From an uncultured Pseudomonadota bacterium (lineage in GTDB: Bacteria > Pseudomonadota > Gammaproteobacteria > Methylococcales > Methylomonadaceae), in the NCBI GenBank assembly GCA_903867225.1, contig CAIPQN010000065.1, positions 1-62,607 on the forward strand: DNA of 62,607 bases, written 5' to 3'. The translations under genes were made by a program, and so were the position numbers. The notes under the pieces are model-generated. The model was not told the origin of the DNA, did not search any database, and saw nothing but the letters and a program-made list of their open reading frames with translations. Shown one piece after another: positions 9,190 through 19,448 of this stretch (position 1 is the first letter of the stretch; each line of letters starts with the position of its first letter).

Positions 9190-12006
9190 ATGGAAAACTT
9201 CATCGCAGGTCAACGCTGGATTAGTAACACCGAATCTGAATTAGGTTTAGGGCTGATTCTCGAAATGAATTTTAATCGAGTCAGTGTTTTGTTTTTAGCG
9301 TGTGATGAAAAACGAATTTACGCCGTTGATAATGCACCATTAACCCGTGTGCGCTTTGCAACGGGTGACAACATCGAATCCGTTGATGACGAAAAACTAA
9401 CCGTTTTAAAAGTAATCGAAAACGAAGGAATTTTGACTTACGTTTGCGAAAACGAAGACGGCGAAACGGTTGAACTCGAAGAAATGGATTTAAACCATCA
9501 CAGCCAATTCAACAAACCCCAAGAACGTTTATTCACAGGACAGACTGATCCGAATGCTTGGTTTTCATTACGTTACGAAACGTGGCAACGTTTGCAACAA
9601 CACGCAAAATCGCCTGTCAAAGGTTTGCTCGGCGTGCGAGCTGCGTTAATTCCACATCAAATTTTTATTGCTCACGAAGCCGCCAATCGTGCCGCGCCAC
9701 GAATTATGCTTGCCGATGAAGTCGGTTTAGGTAAAACGATTGAAGCAGGTTTAATTATTCATCACCGTTTGATTAACAATTTGAGCAAACGCATTTTGAT
9801 TATCGTGCCAGAAAGTTTGTTGCATCAATGGCTGGTTGAAATGTTGCGCCGCTTTAATTTGAAATTCAGTATTTTTGATGAAATGCGTTGTTTAAACGAA
9901 ATCGGCGATGATGGCATGGAAGAAGACGAAGCCGATTTATACAATCAAGCGAATCCATTTTTATCTGAGCAGTTAGTTTTGTGCAGCCAATCATTTTTTT
10001 CAAATTATTCAAACCGCCAAGAACAGGCATTAGACGCGGGTTGGGATATGGTGATTGTCGATGAAGCGCACCATTTAGAATGGTCAGAACACGCACCAAG
10101 TAGTGATTATTTGTTTGTGGAACAATTAGGACAAATTTCGCCCAGTTTAATTTTATTGACCGCAACACCTGAACAACTTGGAAAAGAAAGTCATTTTGCG
10201 CGTTTGCGATTGTTAGACCCAGATCGTTTTTATAGTTTTGCAGCGTTTTTGGAAGAAGAAAAATCATTTGAACCTGTGGCGAATGCTGCGAAATCATTGC
10301 TTGCAGATAAACCTTTAAGCAACGAAGAACAACAAGCATTAGCCGTTTTATTGAAAGATGACAATGTTGCTAAAACGTTGTCGAATTTGAATGATGTGGA
10401 AAAATCTGCTGCCGCACGTCAATCGTTAATCAACATTTTGCTCGACCATCACGGCACGGGACGAATTTTATTTAGAAATTCACGCCAAACTGTGCAAGGT
10501 TTTCCAGAGCGGGAATACTTTGGTTATCCGTTGAATGGCGCGGCTGACGAAACAAATTTTCAAAACGATGCACGTTATTTGTGGCTGGTTGAAAAAGTGA
10601 AACAACTTGCGGGCAAAAAAGCATTATTGATTTGCAAACACGCGCAAACTGCAATGGATTTAGAAGAAACGTTGAAAATGAAAGCGGGCATTTCGTCAGC
10701 AGTGTTTCATGAACACATGACAATTATTGAACGTGACCGCGCAGCAGCTTATTTTGCCGACGAAGAAAGTAGCGCGAAACTTTTAATCTGTTCTGAGATT
10801 GGCAGTGAAGGACGAAACTTTCAATTTTTACAGCATTTGATTTTATGGGATTTGCCGCAAAATCCTGATTTATTGCAACAACGCATCGGACGTTTAGACC
10901 GAATCGGACAAAAACACGTTATTCAGATTCATGTCCCGTACTTAGAAAACACCGAGCAAGCGATTTTATATCGTTGGTACGATGAAGGCTTGAATGCGTT
11001 TCGGGCGAATAATTCTGCCGCGCAACAAGTCGCCGATACGTTGCACGATGAGTTACAAATTCTTTTGGTAAATAACGACGCTGAAAAAATCGGTTTATTT
11101 ATCGAAAAAACACACGCTTTAAGCATCGAAGTTGAAGCGGAATTAAACAACGGGCGCGATCAACTTTTAGAACTAAATTCTTGCCGCAAAGAAATCGCCG
11201 ACGAATTCATTGATGAATTGTCGGCGTATGAAAACGAAGGTACGCTTTGGGATTATATGGAATCCATGTTCGATTGTTACGGCGTGGATACCGAAGAATT
11301 TGCCACTGGCTCACATACGTTAACGCCGAGTGAACATTTACGCTGTGAAACGTTTCCGTATTTAAATCAAGAAGATGGTTTGAGTGTTACAGTTTCACGC
11401 GCACAAGCATTAGCACGGGAAGAATTGCAATTTTTAACATGGGAACATCCGTTAGTTGCGGCTTCGATGGATATGGTTTTATCCAGTGAAACAGGAAATG
11501 CGACGTTAAGCACCGTGAAACATCCCGATTTAAAAGCAGGGCAATTTTTCTTGGAATGTTTATTTGTAGTTGAACATAGTGCGCCAGCGGAATTGCAAAT
11601 TAACCGTTTTTTGCCACCGACTCCAATTCGCGTATTAATTAATCAATCACAAAAAGATGTGACCACCGATTTCTCGCACGACGATTTACGCGACAGCGGT
11701 GTGAATTTTGATAAACACGCAATTACCGTGTTTTTGAACAAACAGCGAACGTTGATTTTGAAATTATTGGAATTTGCAGAACAACAGGCTCAACTTCAAA
11801 AAAATACAATTTGTGAACACGCCACGGCGACAATGTTGGAATCATTAACTGCGGAAATAAAACGTTTAGTACGTTTACAAAAAGTGAATCTGAGTATTAA
11901 AAACGATGAAATCGAAGATTTGAAAGATAAAACGCTTTTGATTCATGAAAATATCCAAATCGCACAATTGCGTTTAGACGCGGTAAGATTTGTCATTACA
12001 CGCTAA
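9190..12006 (+). CDS. rapA: RNA polymerase-associated SWI2/SNF2 ATPase RapA
   Basis: A 938-residue Snf2-type ATPase that binds RNA polymerase and helps recycle it after termination. The N-terminal Tudor-like domains hold FIAGQRWISNTESELGLG. Walker A is ADEVGLGKT (about 175-183), followed by the DEAH box VIVDEAHHLEW near 290. The second RecA lobe carries SEIGSEGRNFQFLQHLILWD and the arginine-finger motif QRIGRLDRIGQ. The C-terminal half matches the RapA-specific extension in position and length; E. coli RapA has 968 residues. It stands alone ahead of ribH-nusB. Confidence 0.97.
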   Translation: MENFIAGQRWISNTESELGLGLILEMNFNRVSVLFLACDEKRIYAVDNAPLTRVRFATGDNIESVDDEKLTVLKVIENEGILTYVCENEDGETVELEEMDLNHHSQFNKPQERLFTGQTDPNAWFSLRYETWQRLQQHAKSPVKGLLGVRAALIPHQIFIAHEAANRAAPRIMLADEVGLGKTIEAGLIIHHRLINNLSKRILIIVPESLLHQWLVEMLRRFNLKFSIFDEMRCLNEIGDDGMEEDEADLYNQANPFLSEQLVLCSQSFFSNYSNRQEQALDAGWDMVIVDEAHHLEWSEHAPSSDYLFVEQLGQISPSLILLTATPEQLGKESHFARLRLLDPDRFYSFAAFLEEEKSFEPVANAAKSLLADKPLSNEEQQALAVLLKDDNVAKTLSNLNDVEKSAAARQSLINILLDHHGTGRILFRNSRQTVQGFPEREYFGYPLNGAADETNFQNDARYLWLVEKVKQLAGKKALLICKHAQTAMDLEETLKMKAGISSAVFHEHMTIIERDRAAAYFADEESSAKLLICSEIGSEGRNFQFLQHLILWDLPQNPDLLQQRIGRLDRIGQKHVIQIHVPYLENTEQAILYRWYDEGLNAFRANNSAAQQVADTLHDELQILLVNNDAEKIGLFIEKTHALSIEVEAELNNGRDQLLELNSCRKEIADEFIDELSAYENEGTLWDYMESMFDCYGVDTEEFATGSHTLTPSEHLRCETFPYLNQEDGLSVTVSRAQALAREELQFLTWEHPLVAASMDMVLSSETGNATLSTVKHPDLKAGQFFLECLFVVEHSAPAELQINRFLPPTPIRVLINQSQKDVTTDFSHDDLRDSGVNFDKHAITVFLNKQRTLILKLLEFAEQQAQLQKNTICEHATATMLESLTAEIKRLVRLQKVNLSIKNDEIEDLKDKTLLIHENIQIAQLRLDAVRFVITR

Positions 12007-12045
12007 TTTTAACCTTAACTTTTACCTTAAATCAGAGAGAATTTT

Positions 12046-12525
12046 ATGTCTACAATCAAAACTTACGAAGGTCATTTTTCAGTACAAGGTGGCAAATTTT
12101 GCATCGTGTCTTCACGTTTCAATAGCTTTATCGTTGAACAATTAGAAAATGGTGCAATTGACGCACTTGTTCGTCATGGCGCAAACAAAGACGACTTACA
12201 TTTAGTTAAAGTCCCAGGTGCATTTGAATTACCGATGGTGGTACAACGCATCGCGGCAAGTAAAAAATACGATGCCATTATTGCGTTAGGTGCCGTAATT
12301 CGCGGTGGTACACCGCATTTTGAATATGTTGCGGGTGAATGTGTAAAAGGATTGGCACAAATTTCATTGCAATACGATGTGCCAGTTAGTTTTGGCGTTT
12401 TAACCGTTGATAGTATTGAACAAGCTATTGAACGTGCGGGTACAAAAGCAGGCAATAAAGGCGCAGAAGCCGCATTATCAGCCATCGAAATGGTCAGCTT
12501 GTTTAAAAATTTGGAATTATCATGA
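12046..12525 (+). CDS. ribH: 6,7-dimethyl-8-ribityllumazine synthase
   Basis: A 159-residue lumazine synthase that condenses the ribityl-pyrimidine with dihydroxybutanone phosphate, the penultimate step of riboflavin synthesis. Visible motifs are [11 protein letters not shown] near residue 21, [10 protein letters not shown], and [14 protein letters not shown], which holds the catalytic His region. An AGAGAG ribosome site precedes the start. Its end overlaps the nusB start by four bases, the usual ribH-nusB coupling. Confidence 0.96.
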   Translation: MSTIKTYEGHFSVQGGKFCIVSSRFNSFIVEQLENGAIDALVRHGANKDDLHLVKVPGAFELPMVVQRIAASKKYDAIIALGAVIRGGTPHFEYVAGECVKGLAQISLQYDVPVSFGVLTVDSIEQAIERAGTKAGNKGAEAALSAIEMVSLFKNLELS

Positions 12526-12971
12526 GCAATCCAAAAAGTTATGCGCGTCAAGCAGCCACACAAGCGTTGTATCAATGGCAAATTACAGGACAAAATCTGA
12601 ATTTAATTGAGCAGTATTTTATTGATGAACAGTATTTTGTTGATGGCGAAAAAATTGATAAAAATTATTTTTCTGAACTTTTTCATGGGGTGCCGCAAGA
12701 CTTAATTGCGATTGACGCACTATTAAGTGAATTTGTTGATCGTGAAGTCGATGCTGTTGATCCCGTAGAACGTGCCGTTTTGCGATTGGGTACTTATGAG
12801 TTAATTCACTGCCTCGACACGCCATATAAAGTAATTATTAACGAATCAATCAATGTTGCGAAACATTTTGGTGCTGATGGCAGTCATCGTTACGTTAATG
12901 GAATTTTAGATAAAGTCGCCCAAAAACAACGTAGCGAAGAATTAAGCAATAAACGAAGTAAATCAGAATAA
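12522..12971 (+). CDS. nusB: transcription antitermination factor NusB
   Basis: A 149-residue all-helical protein that binds boxA RNA with NusE during rRNA transcription. The N-terminus has [16 protein letters not shown] and the C-terminus has the family motif [27 protein letters not shown], shortened here only in flanking residues. It is translationally coupled to ribH. Its target, a boxA-like element, occurs in the rRNA leader at the left end of this window. thiL, the frequent next gene, is missing; an RTX repeat gene follows. Confidence 0.95.
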   Translation: MSNPKSYARQAATQALYQWQITGQNLNLIEQYFIDEQYFVDGEKIDKNYFSELFHGVPQDLIAIDALLSEFVDREVDAVDPVERAVLRLGTYELIHCLDTPYKVIINESINVAKHFGADGSHRYVNGILDKVAQKQRSEELSNKRSKSE

Positions 12972-13007
12972 CAAGCTGGATTCCCTTCTTCAACCGAGAG
13001 CGTAAAA

Positions 13008-15311
13008 ATGACCGTAGATTATACAGATACTCAGCAAGTGTCGGCGTTGACTGCATTAAAAGTTTCAGAGTTACCATTTAATCAAGTGCCAGCAGATAGT
13101 ATTACTGCGATTAGCGTCCGTTCTATTTCAGGATTGCCGATTGAAAAACTTAGCACAGAACAATTTGACGCGCTCACGGTTGACCAAGTTGCAACACTCT
13201 CTTATGCACAAGTTGGCAAAATGACCAGCACACAAATTCGCATTATGAGTAGTGATACACTTACCTCAATCAAAGCGAATGCAATTTCAGCGTTAAATGT
13301 TAAATACCTAAATTCTGATAACGTAACTGAATTATTACCCACGCAAATTAGAAGCCTTACGTCGTCGCAAATTCAATCACTAACCACGACACAACTTTCT
13401 GCGTTAACAGATACGCAAATTTCCTCATTAACAGCCCCACAAATTGCTGCATTCAAATCCACACAATTAAAAAGTTTGGCTGCCGAAGATATTGCCGCGA
13501 TTGATTTAAATTCATTAGGTGGTTTAAACCTTAAAAATATTTCCTATTTAACAACTGATCAAATTCATGCGTTTACCTCTGATCAAATCGTTAAATTTAC
13601 AGCGATACAACTCGGTGCATTTAAATCATTACAAATTGCTGCGCTTACCGATGATGCAATTTTAGCAATCGCCCCAGCTGCTATCGGTGGATTTAATAAA
13701 GCAAATATCGCTGGTTTACCCGTTCAATTATTAACGAATCAACAAATCAATTATTTAGCGACCAATCAAATTGTGCTGTTGACAACGACACAAATTCAAG
13801 CATTTACGTCAGAACAAACACAATCTTTTTCAGCCTCACAAGTCAGTGCTTTAAAAAATACACAAGTACCCTATTTAGAAACCGATGCCATTGCGGCGTT
13901 GCCTATTGATGCAATTTCAGGTTTTACGACAAAAAACATTGGTGCAATAACAACGTTACAAATTAACGCATTGACTAGCGATCAAATTGCACAATTTAAC
14001 GCAACACAAACTAATGCTCTCACCTCAGCACAAGTGATTACATTGGGCAATGTCGATTTATTAGGAAACTTATCTGCGACTGCCATCAAAGGTTTAATTA
14101 AAACAGTTTCTCAAATCGATGTAACTAATCTAAACACAAACCAAGTTAGCGTATTAACAACGAAGCAAATACTGCAATTAACCACGACTCAACTTCATCA
14201 ATTAAGCGATGAAAATGTCGCGGCACTTCAAGCAACACAAGTCGCTGCACTGACATCTGACCAAGTCGCATCTTTAACAGAAAATGGACTAGCGAAATTA
14301 GCACCATCAACAATATCGAATTTGAAACTACAAGGATTATCAACGTCACAAATCGATGTATTAACGACCGACCAATTTACGAAAATAACTGCTACTCAAT
14401 TGGCTACATTGAATTCCACTCAAATTGCACAATTAACAGTTGATCAATTCAGTGAATTAAGTGTTTACGCATTAAAAGGTTTGAGTACAGGCAATATCCC
14501 GAGTTTAGATTCGTTACTTATGCCAGTGATGACACTCGCACAATTATCACAATTTAGTACATCTCAGTTGGAAGCCTTTACACCGACTCAAGTTGATAAA
14601 ATGACGCAAGTCGATTATGACTGGCTCACAAATAATCAATACAGCGTGTTAGATCAAGGAACACACGGTATTGAAACATCACTGCTTGTTGTCGCACCAA
14701 GTAGTACATCTACTTTTATTTTCAGTGGCGCGGGAAATCAAACCATCAATGGCGGTTCAGGTAACGACACATTATTTGGTGGAAATAATAACGACAACAT
14801 AAGTGGCGGGGCTGGGAATGATTCTATCGACGGTGGTTCTGGAAATGATTACCTAAATGGTGGCGATGGAAACGATACACTTTATGGTGGTGCAGGCGTT
14901 GATACCATGATTGGCGGTGCAGGAAATGACATATTTGTTTTGGCTTATGATTCAGTAGCGGGAAATGTTGATGTAGTGGAAGGAGCGTTTGATGGCAGTT
15001 TAGCCGATAAAATCGACACGTTAGTTTTAATTGATTCTGTTATTACACCAAGAGTGATTCCAGTCAGCATAAGTTCTGTAGACTTAAATATGATAGCACT
15101 CAACGCTATACTGAATAGCACATCAGGTGTATCGGGAGTAAGATTTTCAGGCGGTGTCACAACAGTAGCTGCCACCGCTTTTTCAACGACAGATAACAAA
15201 TCATTTATTGCCGTAGACGTAGACCGTAATGGGATATTCACGACCACCGATTACATGATTGAAGTCACAGGTTCGACGATAACGAATCTCACAGCGGCAA
15301 CATTTATTTAA
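13008..15311 (+). CDS. octapeptide-repeat protein with C-terminal RTX nonapeptides
   Basis: A 767-residue, probably secreted protein with no N-terminal signal peptide. Residues from about 10 to 545 are tandem octapeptides of the form [A/S]-[L/F]-T-x-x-Q-[I/L/V]-x, for example [16 protein letters not shown] and AFTSDQIV. A variant motif (AISGLxxKNI) recurs every 55-80 residues, giving a higher-order repeat. Residues about 582-644 hold seven calcium-binding RTX nonapeptides (GGSGNDTLF and similar). The last 120 residues are a C-terminal region common in RTX surface proteins, ending in [13 protein letters not shown] proteins leave by type I secretion through HlyB/HlyD/TolC-like exporters; none is adjacent. 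The gene begins 36 bases after nusB with a weak GAGAG ribosome site. A surface or adhesive role is inferred. Confidence 0.85.
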   Translation: MTVDYTDTQQVSALTALKVSELPFNQVPADSITAISVRSISGLPIEKLSTEQFDALTVDQVATLSYAQVGKMTSTQIRIMSSDTLTSIKANAISALNVKYLNSDNVTELLPTQIRSLTSSQIQSLTTTQLSALTDTQISSLTAPQIAAFKSTQLKSLAAEDIAAIDLNSLGGLNLKNISYLTTDQIHAFTSDQIVKFTAIQLGAFKSLQIAALTDDAILAIAPAAIGGFNKANIAGLPVQLLTNQQINYLATNQIVLLTTTQIQAFTSEQTQSFSASQVSALKNTQVPYLETDAIAALPIDAISGFTTKNIGAITTLQINALTSDQIAQFNATQTNALTSAQVITLGNVDLLGNLSATAIKGLIKTVSQIDVTNLNTNQVSVLTTKQILQLTTTQLHQLSDENVAALQATQVAALTSDQVASLTENGLAKLAPSTISNLKLQGLSTSQIDVLTTDQFTKITATQLATLNSTQIAQLTVDQFSELSVYALKGLSTGNIPSLDSLLMPVMTLAQLSQFSTSQLEAFTPTQVDKMTQVDYDWLTNNQYSVLDQGTHGIETSLLVVAPSSTSTFIFSGAGNQTINGGSGNDTLFGGNNNDNISGGAGNDSIDGGSGNDYLNGGDGNDTLYGGAGVDTMIGGAGNDIFVLAYDSVAGNVDVVEGAFDGSLADKIDTLVLIDSVITPRVIPVSISSVDLNMIALNAILNSTSGVSGVRFSGGVTTVAATAFSTTDNKSFIAVDVDRNGIFTTTDYMIEVTGSTITNLTAATFI

Positions 15312-15347
15312 ACAGATACTTCCTTTAGCTCTTTTTTAAAGTCAATT

Positions 15348-16805
15348 ATGCAATATCACGACCTGCGCGACTTCATGGCTCAACTTGAAAAACAAGGCGA
15401 ACTCAAACGCACGCTTTATCAAGCTGACCCACATTTAGAAATCACCGAAATTTGCGACCGAACGTTGAAAGCACAAGGACAAGCCATTCTTTTTGAGCGT
15501 CCTAAAGGTTACAACGTGCCGTTGTTGGGAAATTTATTCGGTACACCACACCGCGTGGCAATGGGCATGGGCGCAGATTCCGTCACGGCGTTGCGTGACA
15601 TTGGACACTTGTTGGCGTATTTGAAAGAACCCGAACCGCCAAAAGGTTTTCGGGACGCGATGGACAAAATCCCAGTGTTCAAACAAGTGTTGAATATGGC
15701 ACCGAAAATAATTAAACAGCCTGCTTGCCAAGAAAATGTATTGCGCGGGGACGAAATTGATTTAGGGCGTTATCCGATTCAACATTGCTGGCCCGACGAT
15801 GTCGCGCCGTTGATTACTTGGGCGTTGGTTATCACGAAAGGCCCAAATAAAGAACGGCAAAATATGGGGGTGTATCGACAGCAAGTGTTGGGCAAAAACA
15901 AAACCATCATGCGTTGGCTGGCACATCGTGGGGGCGCGTTGGATTTCAAAGAATGGCAAGACGTGCATCCGAATGAACCATTTCCAGTGACCGTCGTTTT
16001 GGGCGCAGACCCTGCCACAATTTTAGCCGCTGTTACACCAGTTCCCGATTCTCTTTCAGAATATGCGTTTGCGGGACTTTTGCGTGGAAGCAAAACAGAA
16101 TTAGCGAATTGTTTGAGTAATAATTTACAAGTTCCAGCCAGCGCAGAAATCGTTTTGGAAGGGTTTATTTATCCGAATGAAACCGCGCCAGAAGGGCCTT
16201 TTGGCGACCACACGGGCTATTACAACGAAGTGAGTGACTTTCCTGTTTTCACCATTGAAACGATAACCGAACGTAATAATCCGATTTATCACAGCACTTA
16301 CACTGGCAGACCGCCTGATGAGCCTGCGATTTTGGGCGTGGCGTTGAACGAGGTTTTTATTCCGATTTTGCAAAAACAATTTCCCGAAATTGTCGATTTT
16401 TATTTGCCACCCGAAGGTTGCTCCTATCGCATGGCGGTCATTTCAATGAAAAAACAATATGCGGGTCACGCGAAACGGGTAATGTTAGGAACATGGTCAT
16501 ATTTGCGGCAATTCATGTACACGAAATTTGTGATTGTGGTCGATGATGATATTAACGTGCGTGATTGGCAAGATGTGATTTGGGCAATTACCACGCGAAT
16601 GGATCCTGCGCGGGATTTGACGATTTTGGAAAATACGCCGATTGATTATTTAGATTTTGCATCGCCGATTTCAGGTTTGGGTTCAAAAGTCGGTTTCGAC
16701 GCGACTAATAAATGGGCAGGTGAAACGAATCGAGAATGGGGGAAAACAATTACGATGACTTCCGAAATCATTCAGCGTGTGAATGGAATTTGGGATAAGT
16801 TGTAA
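15348..16805 (+). CDS. ubiD: 4-hydroxy-3-polyprenylbenzoate decarboxylase
   Basis: A 485-residue UbiD decarboxylase using prenylated FMN to remove the carboxyl group of the polyprenyl-hydroxybenzoate intermediate in ubiquinone synthesis. The N-terminus [19 protein letters not shown] is typical, as are [19 protein letters not shown], the substrate/flavin segment [11 protein letters not shown] and the C-terminal [14 protein letters not shown]. Length matches E. coli UbiD (497). The cofactor maker UbiX is encoded about 38 kb downstream in the same window. Confidence 0.97.
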   Translation: MQYHDLRDFMAQLEKQGELKRTLYQADPHLEITEICDRTLKAQGQAILFERPKGYNVPLLGNLFGTPHRVAMGMGADSVTALRDIGHLLAYLKEPEPPKGFRDAMDKIPVFKQVLNMAPKIIKQPACQENVLRGDEIDLGRYPIQHCWPDDVAPLITWALVITKGPNKERQNMGVYRQQVLGKNKTIMRWLAHRGGALDFKEWQDVHPNEPFPVTVVLGADPATILAAVTPVPDSLSEYAFAGLLRGSKTELANCLSNNLQVPASAEIVLEGFIYPNETAPEGPFGDHTGYYNEVSDFPVFTIETITERNNPIYHSTYTGRPPDEPAILGVALNEVFIPILQKQFPEIVDFYLPPEGCSYRMAVISMKKQYAGHAKRVMLGTWSYLRQFMYTKFVIVVDDDINVRDWQDVIWAITTRMDPARDLTILENTPIDYLDFASPISGLGSKVGFDATNKWAGETNREWGKTITMTSEIIQRVNGIWDKL

Positions 16806-16852
16806 CTACTTACTTACGTTAAAATTATCATCACCATTCACCGAAAATAACT

Positions 16853-18526
16853 ATGTTACTTAATCTCACTATTCTTGATTTAGCCATCGTGAAAACCTTG
16901 CAACTTGATTTAACGCAAGGGATGTCAGTATTAACGGGTGAAACGGGAGCAGGCAAATCTATTTTATTAACGGCACTAGGATTAGCTTTAGGTGAACGTG
17001 CTACCGCTGATTATATTCGCCCAAACTGCAAACGTGCTGAAGTGAATTTGGAGTTTGATTTAACGGCTCAACCTGACGCATTAACATGGTTACAAACCCA
17101 CGATTTTGACGAAAATAACCAATGTTTAATTCGCCGCATCGTTAACAGTGATGGGCGTTCCAAAGCGTTTATCAATAATCGCCCTGTCACACTTCAAACG
17201 CTACAAATTTTCACGCGGCAATTGGTTGAAATTCACGGTCAACACGCGCATTTGACGTTACTGGAAAGCGATGAACAACGTCGTTTGCTCGACAATTATG
17301 GCAAAAATACTGACTTGTTAAAGCGCGTAAATGATTGTTTTCGTAATTGGCAAACCGCACAACATGAATTACAACAGTTACAAAAAAAACACAGTGTCGC
17401 CGAACAACGTGAAGCCTTGTTGCGTTATCAACTTGATGAATTAGAAGCATTGAATTTAGCGCAATTTGATTACGATGCACTAACTGAAACGCATCGAAAA
17501 TTAGCAAATTTAGACCAGATTTTAAGTGTTGGGCAAACTGAACTTGACGCGCTTTATGATGCAGATAAATCAGCACATTGGCAGTTAAAAAATTCATTGA
17601 AAGCCTTAAACTATTTACAGCAATTCGCACCCGAATTAAATGCCATTAACGCGCTGCTGATTGAGGCACAAATTCAAATCGAAGAAGCCGCGAGCGAATT
17701 ACGGCATTTTTTAGAAAGCCAAGAAGCTGATCCCGCGCAATTGATGGAACTCGAACAACAAATCGGCGTATTACAAGATTTAAGTCGTAAGCATCACGTT
17801 TCCCCAAATGAATTACTAGAATTTCAACAACGATTAGAAAATGAACTCGAAAAACTCAGTCACAGCGGTGAACGAATCGCAGAATTAGAAAAATTAACTG
17901 CAGATTATCAATCAGCTTATGTGCCGTTAGCCGCTGAATTGTCTGCCAAACGTCAAAAAAGTGCGAAAAAATTGCAGCAAAAAATTTCACAGATGATGAA
18001 AGAATTGGGAATGCCAAATGGCGAGTTTTTGGTAGATGTGAATGCACCTGTTAATGACACACCAAAATTGAATGGGAATGATAACGTCACATTTTTAATC
18101 AGCGCAAATGTTGGATTGCCGCCGAAACCATTGGCGAAAGTGGCTTCGGGGGGAGAATTGTCACGAATTAGTTTAGCCATTCAAGTAACCACTGCGAATG
18201 ATAAAACTACGCCAACAATGATTTTTGATGAAGTAGATTCAGGGATTGGTGGCGGAATTGCAGAAATTGTTGGACAGAAATTGCGTCAACTGAGTAGCAA
18301 TCGGCAAGTATTATGTGTGACGCATTTACCGCAAGTTGCTGCACAAGCGCATCAACATTTGTACGTCGAAAAACAACATCACGCCGATATGACTTCATCA
18401 CAAGTTAGATTATTGAATGACGACGAGCGTGTCATCGAAACAGCTCGAATGTTGGGCGGAATAGAATTAACCGAAAATACTTTGGCGCACGCTCGGGAAA
18501 TGCTATTTAAAAAACACGTCAATTAA
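16853..18526 (+). CDS. recN: DNA repair protein RecN
   Basis: A 557-residue SMC-like ATPase for double-strand break repair. Walker A GETGAGKS is near residues 28-35, followed by GLALGERA. The middle (about 150-370) is coiled coil with the usual break. The ABC signature SGGELSRISLAIQ and Walker B with TMIFDEVDSGIGGGIA are near residues 435-475. VTHLPQVAAQAHQHLYVEK is the D/H-loop region. The length is the family norm. It is convergent with the nucleotidyltransferase-like gene, whose end lies within 10 bases. No LexA-type operator was looked for in detail. Confidence 0.97.
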   Translation: MLLNLTILDLAIVKTLQLDLTQGMSVLTGETGAGKSILLTALGLALGERATADYIRPNCKRAEVNLEFDLTAQPDALTWLQTHDFDENNQCLIRRIVNSDGRSKAFINNRPVTLQTLQIFTRQLVEIHGQHAHLTLLESDEQRRLLDNYGKNTDLLKRVNDCFRNWQTAQHELQQLQKKHSVAEQREALLRYQLDELEALNLAQFDYDALTETHRKLANLDQILSVGQTELDALYDADKSAHWQLKNSLKALNYLQQFAPELNAINALLIEAQIQIEEAASELRHFLESQEADPAQLMELEQQIGVLQDLSRKHHVSPNELLEFQQRLENELEKLSHSGERIAELEKLTADYQSAYVPLAAELSAKRQKSAKKLQQKISQMMKELGMPNGEFLVDVNAPVNDTPKLNGNDNVTFLISANVGLPPKPLAKVASGGELSRISLAIQVTTANDKTTPTMIFDEVDSGIGGGIAEIVGQKLRQLSSNRQVLCVTHLPQVAAQAHQHLYVEKQHHADMTSSQVRLLNDDERVIETARMLGGIELTENTLAHAREMLFKKHVN

Positions 18527-19448
18527 GGACTTTAATATATTCCCCACGCGCTTCACGATTTGAACCGACAACAATTCGTTGATTACCAAATTCATCTTGT
18601 TCGAGTTGTCCCGAAATTTCAACCGTTTCACCAACAATCGCTTGTCCAACATACGTCGCCGTAAAACACACGACACTTTGAATTGTTGCATGCGAAATCT
18701 CAAATTCAGCGGGATAACAAAAAGCGCGAGTTGCATAAGTTACAACTGCTTGCAAAATGGTTGCGCCAAGTTTTTTATAAACGTTGTTATTCGTGTTATT
18801 ACTTTCAACCAAACTCAAATCAAATTTTCGTCCGTTGATTAAACCTTTATTGGCTTTGCGCTGTTCGTGCCAAACGTATTCGTCAAAACTCAAATCACAA
18901 TCGCGACGGTCATAACTTTCACGCCAATTTTGTTCGCTTAAATCTGCCAACACATTTTGCTCAATCAAATCACCAACAACTGCACGGCATTGATGAAACA
19001 CCGTTATGTCGTAGCAAACTAAATCAATATCCGAAGATTCTTTTTGTTGTTGAATTAACAATGAACCCGTTACACCAAAATGCTTTAAATCCATTTCGGT
19101 TTGTTCAAATAATCGACACAAACTCAAACAATCATTTTCGATTTCATCATGTAGTGATTTTTCCAAAAGTTGTTTTAAACGCTGTTGTGGGCGGTGATGT
19201 TTTGCAATTTGTTCGACTGAAACAGCGTGTAAAAACGCATCAAATTCTGTCGAATGAAAGCAGTAATCTGGATAGTTTTGAGAGAGTAAATCATTGGCTT
19301 CGTCCGTTTGAACTTTGCGCCATTGTCCATTTTCATGGCGAACGTAACGCAAAAAACAACGCACTTTTTCAGCTTCTAAACCTTCTGCAACAATGGCGAA
19401 AAGCAAGCCATCCGCAGTTTCAATAAAACTTTTTGGCAAGTAATTCAT
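18519..19448 (-). CDS. nucleotidyltransferase-like protein (COG2413-type), unknown substrate
   Basis: A 309-residue protein with a minimal nucleotidyltransferase signature: GS at 128-129, then SDIDLV with Asp140 and Asp142, and a third acidic stretch (KFDLSL) further on. Proteins like this, beginning with an ETADGLLFAIV-type segment, are to my knowledge known mainly from archaea and scattered bacteria as uncharacterised predicted nucleotidyltransferases. Its C-terminal ~80 residues look like an added beta-rich domain. It overlaps the end of batD by 4 bases and its stop overlaps recN by 8 bases on the other strand. Confidence 0.6.
   Translation of the reverse strand: MNYLPKSFIETADGLLFAIVAEGLEAEKVRCFLRYVRHENGQWRKVQTDEANDLLSQNYPDYCFHSTEFDAFLHAVSVEQIAKHHRPQQRLKQLLEKSLHDEIENDCLSLCRLFEQTEMDLKHFGVTGSLLIQQQKESSDIDLVCYDITVFHQCRAVVGDLIEQNVLADLSEQNWRESYDRRDCDLSFDEYVWHEQRKANKGLINGRKFDLSLVESNNTNNNVYKKLGATILQAVVTYATRAFCYPAEFEISHATIQSVVCFTATYVGQAIVGETVEISGQLEQDEFGNQRIVVGSNREARGEYIKVLN

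Noticed and set aside
13300..14600. 24-base periodic DNA that might suggest a CRISPR array
   Set aside because: The period is from octapeptide codons in one frame, copies are diverged, there are no unique equal spacers and no cas genes.
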